A stretch of 64,000 bases of DNA. Origin: Arthrobacter sp. MYb214. GTDB taxonomy: Bacteria; Actinomycetota; Actinomycetes; Actinomycetales; Micrococcaceae. A model generated the notes under the pieces. The model was not told where the DNA came from and made no database searches. It worked only from the letters and a program-made list of their open reading frames with translations. Numbering within the stretch: position 1 is the first letter of the stretch; every line of letters starts with the position of its first letter. Of this stretch, positions 34,152 through 43,384 are shown piece by piece. The stretch lies in the NCBI RefSeq assembly GCF_002979865.1, contig NZ_PCPZ01000007.1, forward strand, positions 62,001 through 126,000, read 5' to 3'. Both the position numbers and the translations under genes were made by a program.

Positions 34152-34928
34152 ATGAGCGAAAAACTGGCAATTAAAGGTTCCCGGCCTTTGTCCGACGAGG
34201 GCCGATGGCAGCAGATCAGGCTGGGCGCGAAAAATGTGCTTCCCGCCAGTCTGGCGGTCATGCCATTGGGCCTGGCCCTGGGCGTGCTGCTGGTGCGCTC
34301 GGGATTGCCCTGGTGGTCAGCTCCCTTGCTTGCCGGGCTGGTGTTCGCCGGTTCCCTGGAATTCCTCTTGATCGGGCTGCTTGCCGCCGTGGCGCCGCTG
34401 TCCCATATCGCCCTGACCGCGCTGGTAGTCAATTTCCGCCACGTATTCTATGCGATCTCTTTCCCGCTGCACCGGGTCAAGGGCAAGGGGGCGAAGTTCT
34501 ACAGCATGTTTGCGCTGACCGATGAGGCCTATGCGCTGACCCTGCAGGCCGAGCGGAAGGACTATTCCTCGACGCGGATCCTGGCCATCCAGAGCCTGTT
34601 CCATGCAAGCTGGACCACCAGCGTGCTGGGCGGATCGCTGCTGGGCGCAATGATCCCCGAATCCATCAGGGGTCTGGAATTCGCGGTGACCGCATTGTTT
34701 GCCGTGCTGGCGATCGAAGCGTTCAAGGCCTACCGCAGTGTGCCGCTGTCCATGCTGGCGCTGATCAGCGCCGTGGCGGCCAGCTGGATCGCACCGCAGA
34801 GCATGATGGTGGTAGCCATGGCGATTTTCCTGGCCGGACTTGCGGCGGCCTACCTGCTGCGACGGCGCACCGGCACCGCTCAGCAGGCCGGCGGGCAGCA
34901 GGCGGGAGAAGCAGCCGATGCCCGATAG
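34152..34928 (+). CDS. azlC: Branched-chain amino acid exporter large subunit AzlC/BrnF
   Basis: 258 residues, about six to seven helices. The LPASLAVMPLGLALGVLLV and FAGSLEFLLIGLL stretches are typical AzlC sequence, where A-G-S is followed by an aromatic or Glu. It pairs with the small AzlD subunit to export leucine, isoleucine, valine and perhaps methionine. The last 11 nt overlap azlD. The C terminus ends in a Gln/Gly/Ala-rich tail. Confidence 0.88.
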   Translation: MSEKLAIKGSRPLSDEGRWQQIRLGAKNVLPASLAVMPLGLALGVLLVRSGLPWWSAPLLAGLVFAGSLEFLLIGLLAAVAPLSHIALTALVVNFRHVFYAISFPLHRVKGKGAKFYSMFALTDEAYALTLQAERKDYSSTRILAIQSLFHASWTTSVLGGSLLGAMIPESIRGLEFAVTALFAVLAIEAFKAYRSVPLSMLALISAVAASWIAPQSMMVVAMAIFLAGLAAAYLLRRRTGTAQQAGGQQAGEAADAR

Positions 34929-35241
34929 CCTCTACCTCTTCTCGGCCATCGCGTTGAGCACCGCAGTGACCTTCGGGCTGCGTGCCTTGCCCTTCGCCTT
35001 CATCGCCAAATTGCGCAGCAACGCGTTCATCAACTACCTGGCGCTGCGCATGCCCTTGGGAATCATGGTGGTGCTGGTTGCTTCCACGGTGCCTGCCGGC
35101 ATTGCGGATCCGGCCGTGGCGTGGCCGGTGGCCACGGCCCTGGCGGCCACCGTGGTGCTGCACCTGCTCAAGTCCAATGCGGTGCTCAGCGTGCTGGGCG
35201 GTACCGCCGTCTACGTTGGGATCCTCAGCTGGCCGCTATAG
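34918..35241 (+). CDS. azlD: Branched-chain amino acid exporter small subunit AzlD/BrnE
   Basis: 107 residues from ATG 34918 (GGGAG upstream, inside azlC). Four hydrophobic helices; the FGLRALPFAFIAKLRSN stretch and LALRMPLGIMVVLV are AzlD-like. It functions with AzlC. Its TAG shares the palindrome CTATAG (35236-35241) with the convergent hrpA stop. Confidence 0.88.
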   Translation: MPDSLYLFSAIALSTAVTFGLRALPFAFIAKLRSNAFINYLALRMPLGIMVVLVASTVPAGIADPAVAWPVATALAATVVLHLLKSNAVLSVLGGTAVYVGILSWPL

Positions 35242-38200
35242 CTGCGCCAGCGAATCCTTGATCGCCTTGCGGATGCGCTTTTCGCTGACCGAATAGGCGG
35301 TGCCCAGCTCTTGGGCGAACAGCGAAATGCGCATTTCCTCCAGCATCCACTTCACCTGGGCCAAGTCCGCCGGCACCCGGGCTCCGGGCGGAACCCGATC
35401 CAGGGCGGTATCGTATTCGTCTTCCAGCTTCTGGATCACGACCAGGGCCTGGGAATCACGGGTGACCGCACCTGCGCGCAGCTTCTCCAAGCGCTTCTCG
35501 ATGCCCTGCACATAGCGCGGCAGGCGCATCAGGTTCGCTGCCCCGGTGGCCGCGATGAAGCCCGGATAGATCAGCTGCTCGAGCTGGGAGCGGATATCGG
35601 TGACTGCCGCGAACATCGCCAGGGAGTTGGTGCTCTTCAGATCCTTGTTGATCCGGGTCGAGGAGCCGAAGACCTTCGCCACGATCCCGGTAATCGTGAA
35701 GACCGTGTCGATCTGCTCGGCGCGCACCGTCTCGAACAGCGCCTCGAATTCGGCGCGGTTCATCGGTAGCTTCTCGGGCACCAGCTGGTCTACCGCGGCC
35801 ATGGTGCAATCGGCAATCAGCTTCTCGATGGACCCGTGCGGGTTCTGCGTGAACACCAGCTTCTCAGCGTTCTTCAGATGCGAAATCACGAACTTCCCGG
35901 CAGGCGGCAAGCGCAGCATCAGCAACCGGATGACACCGGTGCGGTGCGCCGCATCGCGCTCGGCCTGGGTGCGGAAAACACTCAGGTCGACCTTTTCGCC
36001 GGTGTCCATCAGCCCCGGATAGGCGGTGATCTGCTGGCCCATCACCGTGGTGGTGACCTTGGCAGGCAGCGTATCGCCCAGGGTATCGCCTGATGATTCC
36101 AGCTGCGGCCAATGATCCAGCGACTTCTGGTCCCAGGCGCCGGTGGCCGCCGCTGCGGTGGCCGCGGCGCCCTTCTTCCTGGACTGCGCCTTCGACGCGG
36201 CCGCAGGCTTGCCAGGCACCCCCGGCTTGCCGGTGGCGACACCGGGGGAGTTGACCCCGCTGGCCAGCGCGGCGCGGTTGGCCGCGGCGAACTTGTACTG
36301 CAACGCGGCCAGGTCATCGCCGCTGCCCAGCACCTTCCCCGAAGCATCGGTGACGGTGAAGCCGAAGCGCAGATGCGCAGGCAGGGTCGAGAAGTCGAAG
36401 ACCGAAGGCTCGACGACCATGCCGCGCAGCCGGCGCAGCACCAAGGCCAGGGAATCGGCCAGGTCATCGGCCGCCGGATCGAAGTCCGCCTCCAGCATGG
36501 CCAGCGCCTTGGCCGCCACATCCGGGGCAGGCACGAAGTTCTTGCGGATGGCCTTGGGCATCGAACGGATCAGCGCGGTGAGCAGCTCGTGGCGCAACCC
36601 CGGAATCAGCCAGGCGAAGCGCGCGGGATCCAGCTGGTTCAAGAACACCACCGGGACCGTGAGCGAAACGCCATCGCCTTCTCCCGGGGCGGCCGCCGGG
36701 TTGTACTCGTAGGACAGCGGCAAGTGGATGCTGCCCAGCTGCCAGGTGGTGGGGAACGCGGCCTCGTCAACCGCATCGGACTCGGCCAGCAGCGCCTCGG
36801 GGTCGAAGTCCAGCAGCGAGGGATCGGTGGCGCGGGCCTTCTTCCACCAGCGGTCGAAGTGGCGCTCCGAGTAGACCTCGGCGCCCACCCGGGCATCGTA
36901 GAAGGCGAACAGGTCCTCATCGGAAATGCGCAGGTCATGGCGGCGCATGCGGGTTTCGAGCTCTTCGACTTCTTCGAGCAGCGCCCGGTTCTTGGCGAAG
37001 AACTTATGGTGGGTGCGCCAATCGCCCTCCACCAGCGCGTGGCGGATGAACAGCTCGCGAGCCAGGTCCTTATCCACCCGCCAGTAGTGGAACTGGCGGC
37101 GCGGGATGATCGGCAGGCCGAAAAGCGTGACCTTCTCGTAGCCCATGACCGAACCGGTGCGCTTGGACCAGTGCGGCTCGGAGTGGGTGCGCTTGAGCAG
37201 GTGCGGAGCCAGCTCTTCCACCCATTCGGGGGAGATGGCCGCGTTGGTGCGGGCCCACAGCCGCGAGGTTTCCACCAGCTCGGCGGACATCACCCAGGTC
37301 GGGGACTTCTTGAACAGGCCCGAGCCGGGGAAGATCGCAAAACGGGTGCCGCGTGCGCCCAGGTAGTCGCGCTTGCGCTCATCGTAGAGCCCGATGTGCC
37401 CCAGCAGGCCCGACAGCAGCGACTTGTGCACCTGGTCCTCATTGGCCGCCGGGTCGATCGGGGCGGCCGCCATGGTGATGCCCAGCGGCTTGGCCAGCTG
37501 GCGCAGCTGGGTGAACAGGTCCTGCCACTCGCGCACGCGCTGGTAGTTGACGAACTCGTTCTTGCACAGCCGGCGGAAAGCCGAGGAGGACAACTCCTTC
37601 TGCTGCTCCTGCAGGTAGGCCCACAAATTCAGCAGCGCAATGAAGTCGGACTTGTCATCGGCGAAGCGCTTATGCAGCTCCACCGCACGATCACGCTGCC
37701 CGGTTTCCTCGCTGGGACGCTCGCGCGGATCCTGGATGCTCAGCCCGGCAGCCAGCACCATCACTTCCTTGGCGACCCCGCGCTGTGCGGACTCGACGAT
37801 CATCCGGCCCAGGCGCACATCCAGCGGCAGCACCGCCAGCGCCCTGCCGGTTTCGGTCAGCTTCGCGGCCTTGTCCTGCTCCAGCGCACCGAGCTCGCGC
37901 AGCAGGTTCACGCCATCGGTGATGGCCTTGGCTTCGGGCGGCTGGACGAACGGGAAGCTGGCCACCTCGGTGGCCGAAGCGACCACGCCCATGGAGATCA
38001 TCTGCAGGATCACGCTGGCCAGGTTGGTGCGCAGGATTTCCGGGTCGGTGAACTCCGGACGCGCCTCGTAGTCGGGCTCCGAGTACAAGCGGATGGCGAT
38101 GCCCTCCGACACGCGGCCGCAACGTCCCGAACGCTGGTTGGCGCTGGCCTGCGAAACGCGCTCGATGGGCAGGCGCTGCACCTTGGTGCGGTGAGAATAG

Positions 38201-39195
38201 CGCGAAATGCGGGCGGTGCCGGTATCGATCACGTACTTGATGCCCGGCACCGTCAGCGAGGTCTCGGCGACGTTGGTGGCCAGGATGATGCGCGGGGCGC
38301 CACCGGGGTGGAAGACCCGGTGCTGCTCGGCCAGCGACAACCGGGCGAACAGCGGGAGCACCTCATAGCGCGGCAGGCGCTTATTGGCGGTGACCATGGC
38401 GCGCAAGGCTTCGGCCGCGTCGCGGATTTCGCGCTCGCCGGAGAAGAAGATCAGGATGTCCCCGGGCGCTTCGCCGCTCAGTTCCTTGACCGCGTCGGTG
38501 ACCGCATCCAGTGGGTCGCGTTCTTCCTCCAGCGTGTTCTCCGCGGCCTCGTCCGCGTCGACATCGAGCTCGGCCTGCAGCGGGCGGTAGCGCAATTCGA
38601 CGGGGAAGGTGCGCCCGGAAACCTCCAGGATCGGGGCAGGCTCGACGCCGCCGCCGGGCAGCGGCTTGCCGAAGTGCTCGGCGAAGCGCTGCGGGTCGAT
38701 GGTGGCGGAGGTGATGATGATCTTCAGCTCGGGGCGCTTGGGCATGATCTGCTTGAGGTAGCCCAGCAGGAAATCGATGTTCAGGCTGCGCTCGTGGGCC
38801 TCGTCGATGATGATCGCCGAGTATTTCTTGAGCAGCTTGTCGCGCTTGATCTCGGCTAGCAGGATGCCGTCGGTCATCACCTTCAGCTTGGTCTTGCGCG
38901 AAACCTCGCCGGTGAAGCGCACGTGGAAGCCGACTTCCTCGCCGATTTCGGTGCCCATTTCCTCGGCGATGCGCTCGGCCACGGTGCGCGCGGCCAGGCG
39001 GCGCGGCTGGGTGTGCCCGATCATGCCCTTCTCGGCCAGGCCGAGCTCGATGAGCATCTTGGGAAGCTGGGTGGTCTTGCCCGAACCGGTTTCGCCGGCG
39101 ATTACCACGACCTGGTTTTCGCGGACCGCGGCGAGGATGTCCTCGCGGCGGGCTGAAACGGGAAGGGCTTCGGGATACGTAATGCTGAGCGCCAT
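35236..39195 (-). CDS. hrpA: ATP-dependent RNA helicase HrpA
   Basis: 1319 residues, the full length of the DEAH helicase HrpA. Motifs: I GETGSGKTT (about 34-42), Ia TQPRRLAA, II DEAH, III SAT, VI QRSGRCGR, then the HA2/OB-fold region and the long C-terminal DUF3418 domain (from about 720). HrpA resolves stalled or collided ribosomes in E. coli. A TAGAAT box lies 9 nt before the ATG, so the leader is probably very short. The family's long tail is intact. Confidence 0.95.
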   Translation of the reverse strand: MALSITYPEALPVSARREDILAAVRENQVVVIAGETGSGKTTQLPKMLIELGLAEKGMIGHTQPRRLAARTVAERIAEEMGTEIGEEVGFHVRFTGEVSRKTKLKVMTDGILLAEIKRDKLLKKYSAIIIDEAHERSLNIDFLLGYLKQIMPKRPELKIIITSATIDPQRFAEHFGKPLPGGGVEPAPILEVSGRTFPVELRYRPLQAELDVDADEAAENTLEEERDPLDAVTDAVKELSGEAPGDILIFFSGEREIRDAAEALRAMVTANKRLPRYEVLPLFARLSLAEQHRVFHPGGAPRIILATNVAETSLTVPGIKYVIDTGTARISRYSHRTKVQRLPIERVSQASANQRSGRCGRVSEGIAIRLYSEPDYEARPEFTDPEILRTNLASVILQMISMGVVASATEVASFPFVQPPEAKAITDGVNLLRELGALEQDKAAKLTETGRALAVLPLDVRLGRMIVESAQRGVAKEVMVLAAGLSIQDPRERPSEETGQRDRAVELHKRFADDKSDFIALLNLWAYLQEQQKELSSSAFRRLCKNEFVNYQRVREWQDLFTQLRQLAKPLGITMAAAPIDPAANEDQVHKSLLSGLLGHIGLYDERKRDYLGARGTRFAIFPGSGLFKKSPTWVMSAELVETSRLWARTNAAISPEWVEELAPHLLKRTHSEPHWSKRTGSVMGYEKVTLFGLPIIPRRQFHYWRVDKDLARELFIRHALVEGDWRTHHKFFAKNRALLEEVEELETRMRRHDLRISDEDLFAFYDARVGAEVYSERHFDRWWKKARATDPSLLDFDPEALLAESDAVDEAAFPTTWQLGSIHLPLSYEYNPAAAPGEGDGVSLTVPVVFLNQLDPARFAWLIPGLRHELLTALIRSMPKAIRKNFVPAPDVAAKALAMLEADFDPAADDLADSLALVLRRLRGMVVEPSVFDFSTLPAHLRFGFTVTDASGKVLGSGDDLAALQYKFAAANRAALASGVNSPGVATGKPGVPGKPAAASKAQSRKKGAAATAAAATGAWDQKSLDHWPQLESSGDTLGDTLPAKVTTTVMGQQITAYPGLMDTGEKVDLSVFRTQAERDAAHRTGVIRLLMLRLPPAGKFVISHLKNAEKLVFTQNPHGSIEKLIADCTMAAVDQLVPEKLPMNRAEFEALFETVRAEQIDTVFTITGIVAKVFGSSTRINKDLKSTNSLAMFAAVTDIRSQLEQLIYPGFIAATGAANLMRLPRYVQGIEKRLEKLRAGAVTRDSQALVVIQKLEDEYDTALDRVPPGARVPADLAQVKWMLEEMRISLFAQELGTAYSVSEKRIRKAIKDSLAQL

Positions 39196-39592
39196 GATGT
39201 TCCCATTCTATTCGCGCCACGCATTTTCGTGGTGGCCGCCGGGCCGAAGCCCGATTCGGGGCAGGAAATGTGCTCCCGGACGCATTGCTCCATGAGTCAA
39301 ATTTTCAGATTGTCCAAGCAATTGTCGACAAGTTCGGGCCGGTAAATACAAAACTTCCAGATTCTGCTTCCCGGCGGAGCATTTGTGTCCACAAGAATCC
39401 GTATCAAGATGCAAACGTCTAGGAATCGACCTTGATTGTAGGCAAGGTGAGGTCGTTCACATGTAAGATCGGGGTAATCATCGATGTGATGCCTGGACGG
39501 TTCCCGCATGCTGCGCACCAGTTGCGCTTCATAACCAGGCTTCCGCGCTATCGGTGGGAATCACTCGCAAGGGAACTTTGAAAGGAACTTCA
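39196..39592. other. Intergenic region upstream of the TrpXYZ-like operon
   Basis: 397 bp containing the start region of hrpA (first 15 nt) and the leader of the ABC operon. A strong ribosome site GAAAGGAA precedes the next gene. I looked for a T-box (AGGGTGGNACC) or trp-leader peptide and saw neither. No convincing promoter was assigned. Confidence 0.45.
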
Positions 39593-40588
39593 ATGAAGAG
39601 CTTCACCGCCATGAAATTCGCTGCCATCGCAGCAGCTGGCGCACTGGCCCTGACCGCCTGCGGCGGCAGTGGCGAGCAGGGCACCGCGGAGGGCGGCGAC
39701 GAGGCCGTCAAGATCGGCATCTCCCAGTTCGTCTCGCACCCTTCGCTGGACGCAGTGGTCACCGGCTTCAAGGCAGGCATGGAAGAAGCCGGCTACACCG
39801 GCGAGAAGATCAGCTACGACGAGAACAACGCCGAAACCGATCAGGCTACCAACACCTCGATTGCCGGCAAGCTCGCCGCTGATTCGGATATCGACCTGGT
39901 GCTGGCAATTGCTACCCCATCGGCCCAGGCTGCGGCGCAGGCGATTACCAAGGTTCCGGTGCTCTTCTCCGCTGTGACCGACCCGGTTGATGCCAAGCTG
40001 GTCGCCTCCAATGAAGCTCCGGGCGCGAATGTCACCGGCACGTCGGACATGAACCCGGTCGACGAGCAGCTGCAGTTGCTCAAGGACCTGGTGCCCGATG
40101 CCAAGAAGGTCGGCATTGTCTACTCCTCGGGTGAAGCCAACTCCGCAGTCCAGGTGAAGATGGCCAAGGAAGCAGCCAAGGGCCTGGGCTTGACCATTGA
40201 AGAAGCCGCTGTCTCGGCGTCCAGCGAAGTCCAGCAGGCCGCCAGCTCGCTGGATGTCGACGCGTACTACGTTCCGACTGACAACGCTGTCGTTTCTGCC
40301 CTGGAAGGCCTGCTGCAGGTTGCCGAGAAGAACGGCGTGCCGGTCATTTCGGCTGACGGCGAGTCCGTCAAGCGCGGTGCTACCGCAACCTACGGCATCA
40401 ACTACGAGAAGCTGGGCGCGCAGACCGCTGCCATGGCCGTGAAGCTGCTCAAGGGCGAGGCCGAGCCGGCAACCCTGCCGGTGGAGACCATCTCCGAGGT
40501 CGATCTCTACCTGAATGAAGATGCCGCCAAGAAGGCAGGCATCGAATTCACCGACGAGATGAAGTCCGAAGCCGTAGAGGTCTACTAA
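39593..40588 (+). CDS. ABC transporter substrate-binding lipoprotein (TrpX-like)
   Basis: 331 residues from ATG 39593, GAAAGGA 8 nt upstream. A lipoprotein signal ends in LTAC at Cys about 22. The rest is a two-lobed periplasmic-binding fold of the ABC_sub_bind (YtrF/TrpX) family, with IGISQFVSHPSLDAV at the first strand and NPVDEQLQLLKDLVPDAKKVG. Homologues bind tryptophan or other aromatic compounds, but the ligand here is unknown. Stable hairpin and permease gene follow. Confidence 0.87.
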   Translation: MKSFTAMKFAAIAAAGALALTACGGSGEQGTAEGGDEAVKIGISQFVSHPSLDAVVTGFKAGMEEAGYTGEKISYDENNAETDQATNTSIAGKLAADSDIDLVLAIATPSAQAAAQAITKVPVLFSAVTDPVDAKLVASNEAPGANVTGTSDMNPVDEQLQLLKDLVPDAKKVGIVYSSGEANSAVQVKMAKEAAKGLGLTIEEAAVSASSEVQQAASSLDVDAYYVPTDNAVVSALEGLLQVAEKNGVPVISADGESVKRGATATYGINYEKLGAQTAAMAVKLLKGEAEPATLPVETISEVDLYLNEDAAKKAGIEFTDEMKSEAVEVY

Positions 40589-40612
40589 GCCCCGGCAACA
40601 ACTTACCGACGC

Positions 40613-40644
40613 AAGGCGAGGCGCATAACCTGGTGCCTCGCCTT
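40613..40644 (+). other. Intercistronic stem-loop, binding protein / permease
   Basis: 10-bp stem AAGGCGAGGC / GCCTCGCCTT, 12-nt loop, no U-run. Such hairpins after binding-protein genes usually protect the upstream mRNA so the lipoprotein is made in excess (general pattern). Confidence 0.7.
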
Positions 40645-40687
40645 TCGTCGTGATTACCTGCAAAACTTACAACTCAAGGATCCACAC

Positions 40688-41605
40688 ATGATCACAGCGG
40701 TTGAACTCGGCCTGATTTACGCCATCATGGCGCTCGGGGTGTACCTGACCTTTCGTATCCTGGACTTTCCCGACCTGACTGTCGACGGCAGCTTCACCAC
40801 CGGTGCCGCCGTCGCCTCGGTGGGCATCGTGAACGGGATGAATCCCTGGCTGGCCACCGTGCTGGCCTTCTTCGCCGGCATGGTTGCCGGTGTCATTACC
40901 GGCCTGCTGCATACCAAGGGCAAGATCGACGGCCTGCTCGCCGGCATCCTGACCATGATCGCGCTGTACTCGATCAACCTGCGCATCATGGGCAAGGCCA
41001 ACACCCCCTTGCTGGGGGAGGAGACCCTGATCAGCCCGATGCGCGTCTCGGGCCTGCTCGGCTCATGGGCGTCGGTGGCCATCCTCTTTGCCGTCTGCCT
41101 GGTCTTCGTGGCAGCGATCGTCTGGTTCCTGCACACCGAGCTGGGCATGGCCATGCGGGCCACCGGCGACAACCAGGAAATGATCCGTTCCTTCGGCGTG
41201 AGCACCGACAACCAGAAGATCCTGGGCCTGGCGCTGTCCAACGGCCTGGTGGCGCTGTCCGGTGCGGTCATCGCCCAGTACCAGGGCTTCGCCGATATCG
41301 GCATGGGCATCGGCCTGATCCTGATCGGCCTGGCCTCGGTCATCGTCGGCCAGGCGATCTTCACCCAGCGCTACATCTGGCTGGCCGCCATCGCGGTGGT
41401 CTTCGGCGCAGTGATCTACCGCCTGGTGATCCAGATGGCCCTGTCGGCAGGCCTGGAGGTCAACGACATGAAGCTGATCTCCGCGGTCCTCGTCGTCGTC
41501 GCCCTGCTGCTGCCGAAGTGGAAGGGCTTCCAGAAGATCATCAAGAACTTCAAGCGCACCCCAGCAGCAGTTGAAACCAAGGAAGAGGTTCGCACCAATG
41601 CTTGA
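40688..41605 (+). CDS. ABC transporter permease (TrpY-like)
   Basis: 305 residues with about eight to nine helices, belonging to the branched-chain-type permease family (LivH-like fold). It starts MITAVELGLIYAIMALGVYL and contains TVDGSF and the GELGMAMRATGDN-like loop (here ELGMAMRATGDNQEM) that contacts the ATPase. Partner of the adjacent binding protein and ATPase; the last 8 nt overlap the ATPase gene. Confidence 0.87.
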   Translation: MITAVELGLIYAIMALGVYLTFRILDFPDLTVDGSFTTGAAVASVGIVNGMNPWLATVLAFFAGMVAGVITGLLHTKGKIDGLLAGILTMIALYSINLRIMGKANTPLLGEETLISPMRVSGLLGSWASVAILFAVCLVFVAAIVWFLHTELGMAMRATGDNQEMIRSFGVSTDNQKILGLALSNGLVALSGAVIAQYQGFADIGMGIGLILIGLASVIVGQAIFTQRYIWLAAIAVVFGAVIYRLVIQMALSAGLEVNDMKLISAVLVVVALLLPKWKGFQKIIKNFKRTPAAVETKEEVRTNA

Positions 41606-42389
41606 AATCAAGAACCTGTCGCGCACGTTCTTCCCGGGAACTGTCAACGAGCGCAAGGCGCTGCGCAACATCAACCTGAACCTGTCGGACGGTGAATTCG
41701 TCACCGTCATCGGCTCCAACGGCGCCGGCAAGTCCACCGTGCTGAATATGGTTGCAGGCAAGCTGCAGCCCGATGCCGGTTCGGTGTCCATCGCGGGGAA
41801 GAACGTCACCAGGATGGCCGACTACACCCGCGCCAAGTACATCGGCCGGGTATTCCAGGACCCGATGGCCGGCACTGCGCCGACCATGTCCATCGAGGAG
41901 AACATGGCTCTGGCCTACGCCCGCGGCCGTTTCCGCGGCCTGGGCCTGGGCGTAGGCACCAAGCGGCGCGAGCTGTTCGTCGAGGAGCTCAAGAGCTTGG
42001 AACTCGGTTTGGAAGGCCGCTTGAAGACCAAGGTGGGCCTGCTCTCGGGCGGCCAGCGCCAGGCGCTGAGCTTGCTGATGGCCACATTCTCCAAGCCCAA
42101 GATCCTGCTGCTCGATGAGCACACCGCGGCCCTGGATCCGCAGCGTGCCGCGCTGGTCTCGCGCCTGACCAAGGAAATTGTCGAACGCCACCAGTTGACC
42201 ACGTTGATGGTGACGCACAATATGGAACAGGCCTTGCAGCTGGGCACCCGGCTGATCATGATGCACGATGGGCAGATCATCCTGGACCTGGACCAGGAAG
42301 AGAAGTCCAAGATGACCGTCAAGGGCCTGCTGGAGGAATTCAGCAAGATCAAGGGCGCACAGCTCGATGACAAGACCATGCTGCAGTAG
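41598..42389 (+). CDS. ABC transporter ATPase (TrpZ-like)
   Basis: 263 residues from ATG 41598 (GAGG upstream, within the permease gene). Walker A GSNGAGKST, Q-loop VFQDPMAGT, signature LSGGQRQ, Walker B ILLLDEHTAALD, switch His in VTHNMEQAL. It completes the three-gene uptake system; the last codons precede a hairpin. Confidence 0.9.
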   Translation: MLEIKNLSRTFFPGTVNERKALRNINLNLSDGEFVTVIGSNGAGKSTVLNMVAGKLQPDAGSVSIAGKNVTRMADYTRAKYIGRVFQDPMAGTAPTMSIEENMALAYARGRFRGLGLGVGTKRRELFVEELKSLELGLEGRLKTKVGLLSGGQRQALSLLMATFSKPKILLLDEHTAALDPQRAALVSRLTKEIVERHQLTTLMVTHNMEQALQLGTRLIMMHDGQIILDLDQEEKSKMTVKGLLEEFSKIKGAQLDDKTMLQ

Positions 42390-42409
42390 CAGCTGGCCAG
42401 TATCCGTGC

Positions 42410-42438
42410 AGGCTCCGCACCCGATGGGTGCGGGGCCT
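42410..42438 (+). terminator. Stem-loop after the TrpXYZ-like operon
   Basis: 13-bp stem (one G-T pair) AGGCTCCGCACCC / GGGTGCGGGGCCT with a GAT loop. It is followed only by a weak GGGTTT, so termination is likely but not canonical. Confidence 0.65.
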
Positions 42439-42445
42439 GTCGGGT

Positions 42446-42611
42446 TTAAGGCAGCGGTTTGCGCAGGCGGTGCTCGACGCGTCCCGAGCTCCGGTCGATG
42501 ACTTGCTGTCCTGTCCATTGGTACCCGCAACGGCGATAGAGCCCCCTCGGCACGTGCATTGCCGGCGATCAGCAGACTGGAGATGGCTGGGGCAGTGACC
42601 AGCAGGATGGA
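42446..42611 (-). pseudogene. GNAT acetyltransferase remnant, frameshifted and truncated
   Basis: Minus strand: one frame reads ISSLLIAGNARAEG and then, after a shift at the C5 run 42542-42546, GLYRRCGYQWTGQQV ... EHRLRKPLP and a stop. NARAEG followed by LYRRCGY is the end of the acetyl-CoA domain of GNAT acetyltransferases. Removing one base of the run restores a continuous frame. The start is missing: the open frame begins after an in-frame TGA at 42614. Confidence 0.65.
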
Positions 42612-42651
42612 TCAGTTCTACACCTGTCGGCCTGCCTGCGCTGTCAAGATC

Positions 42652-42777
42652 CTAGTTCACGAGGTACGGCATGGTGGAAGACTCGATTTCTGCCGTTTCA
42701 ACTGCTAGCTCATGAGAGAGCGCGACATGCGCGGCCGCAGCTCTGGCATCGTAGGTGGCATTAATGGGTTTACTCAT
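42652..42777 (-). CDS. Possible 41-residue small protein
   Basis: ATG 42777 to TAG 42652, product beginning MSKPINATYDARAAAAHV and ending MPYLVN, no stop interruptions. It is alanine- and glutamate-rich and would form one helix. There is no convincing ribosome site, and I recognise no family. It may be a small gene or chance. Confidence 0.25.
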   Translation of the reverse strand: MSKPINATYDARAAAAHVALSHELAVETAEIESSTMPYLVN

Positions 42778-42800
42778 GCAGCTGATCTTCGATACTCAAT

Positions 42801-42821
42801 ATGAATTTGAGAAATATTCAT
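42801..42821. promoter_or_regulatory. AT-rich dyad, possible operator
   Basis: ATGAAT-N9-ATTCAT (6-bp arms) sits 68 nt before the lipoprotein gene at 42890 and 24 nt before the possible small gene on the other strand. An operator is plausible from the symmetry only. Confidence 0.3.
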
Positions 42822-42889
42822 GCAGTTAAAGATGCATTGCTATAAACCTGCCTAGGATTAACACCTTCTGCGAAACGAATGGTGGACTA

Positions 42890-43384
42890 TTGAGAACCCG
42901 TAGCGCGTACATAGCTGCAGCGACAGGAGTCGTCGGTCTGGCTCTCATCACTGGATTGCTGTCGGGTTGCTCTTTGACTGGGAAATACTCCGATGAAACC
43001 TGCGATGGCCGCAAACCCGTCAGCTCGTTAGAGCAGGCGGGCACGGAATTGGTAGTTGCTGCGTATGCTGGCGATCGCACTGGAGTTTGCCGGGTTACTT
43101 CGCCATTTCCAGGAGGAAACCTGGATGACGAGATGGTCAGCCAGACTCGGCAGATTCTAGAGAACCACGGCATTACACCTGAAAATGTGTCGGTCGTGGT
43201 TGGAGAGCAGTTTGGAAGCGCAGTATCGGTTCACCTGACTGACGGTAACCAGTATGCTCGGCACTCACTGTGGGTCGGTGGCCGTAGTATCCGTGAGGAA
43301 GGATTCACTATAGGGCTACCGGAGGAACTGTATCCTGCTGCGCCCGAGCATCCGGCATCCCAGTCATCCACGGTTGATCCCTAA
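42890..43384 (+). CDS. Hypothetical lipoprotein
   Basis: 164 residues, TTG start (no ATG or GTG in frame nearby). A signal peptide ends in LLSGC (lipobox, Cys about 27). The mature part has two more Cys (about 38 and 67), no recognised domain and a Pro/Ser-rich end. Found in a disorderly, AT-richer segment, so lineage-specific origin is likely. Confidence 0.6.
   Translation: MRTRSAYIAAATGVVGLALITGLLSGCSLTGKYSDETCDGRKPVSSLEQAGTELVVAAYAGDRTGVCRVTSPFPGGNLDDEMVSQTRQILENHGITPENVSVVVGEQFGSAVSVHLTDGNQYARHSLWVGGRSIREEGFTIGLPEELYPAAPEHPASQSSTVDP

Noticed and set aside
39196-39592. T-box or trp leader upstream of the TrpXYZ-like operon
   Set aside because: GGTGGGAATC near 39553 resembles part of a T-box but the AGGGTGGNACC core and an anticodon-like specifier are missing; no Trp-rich leader peptide.
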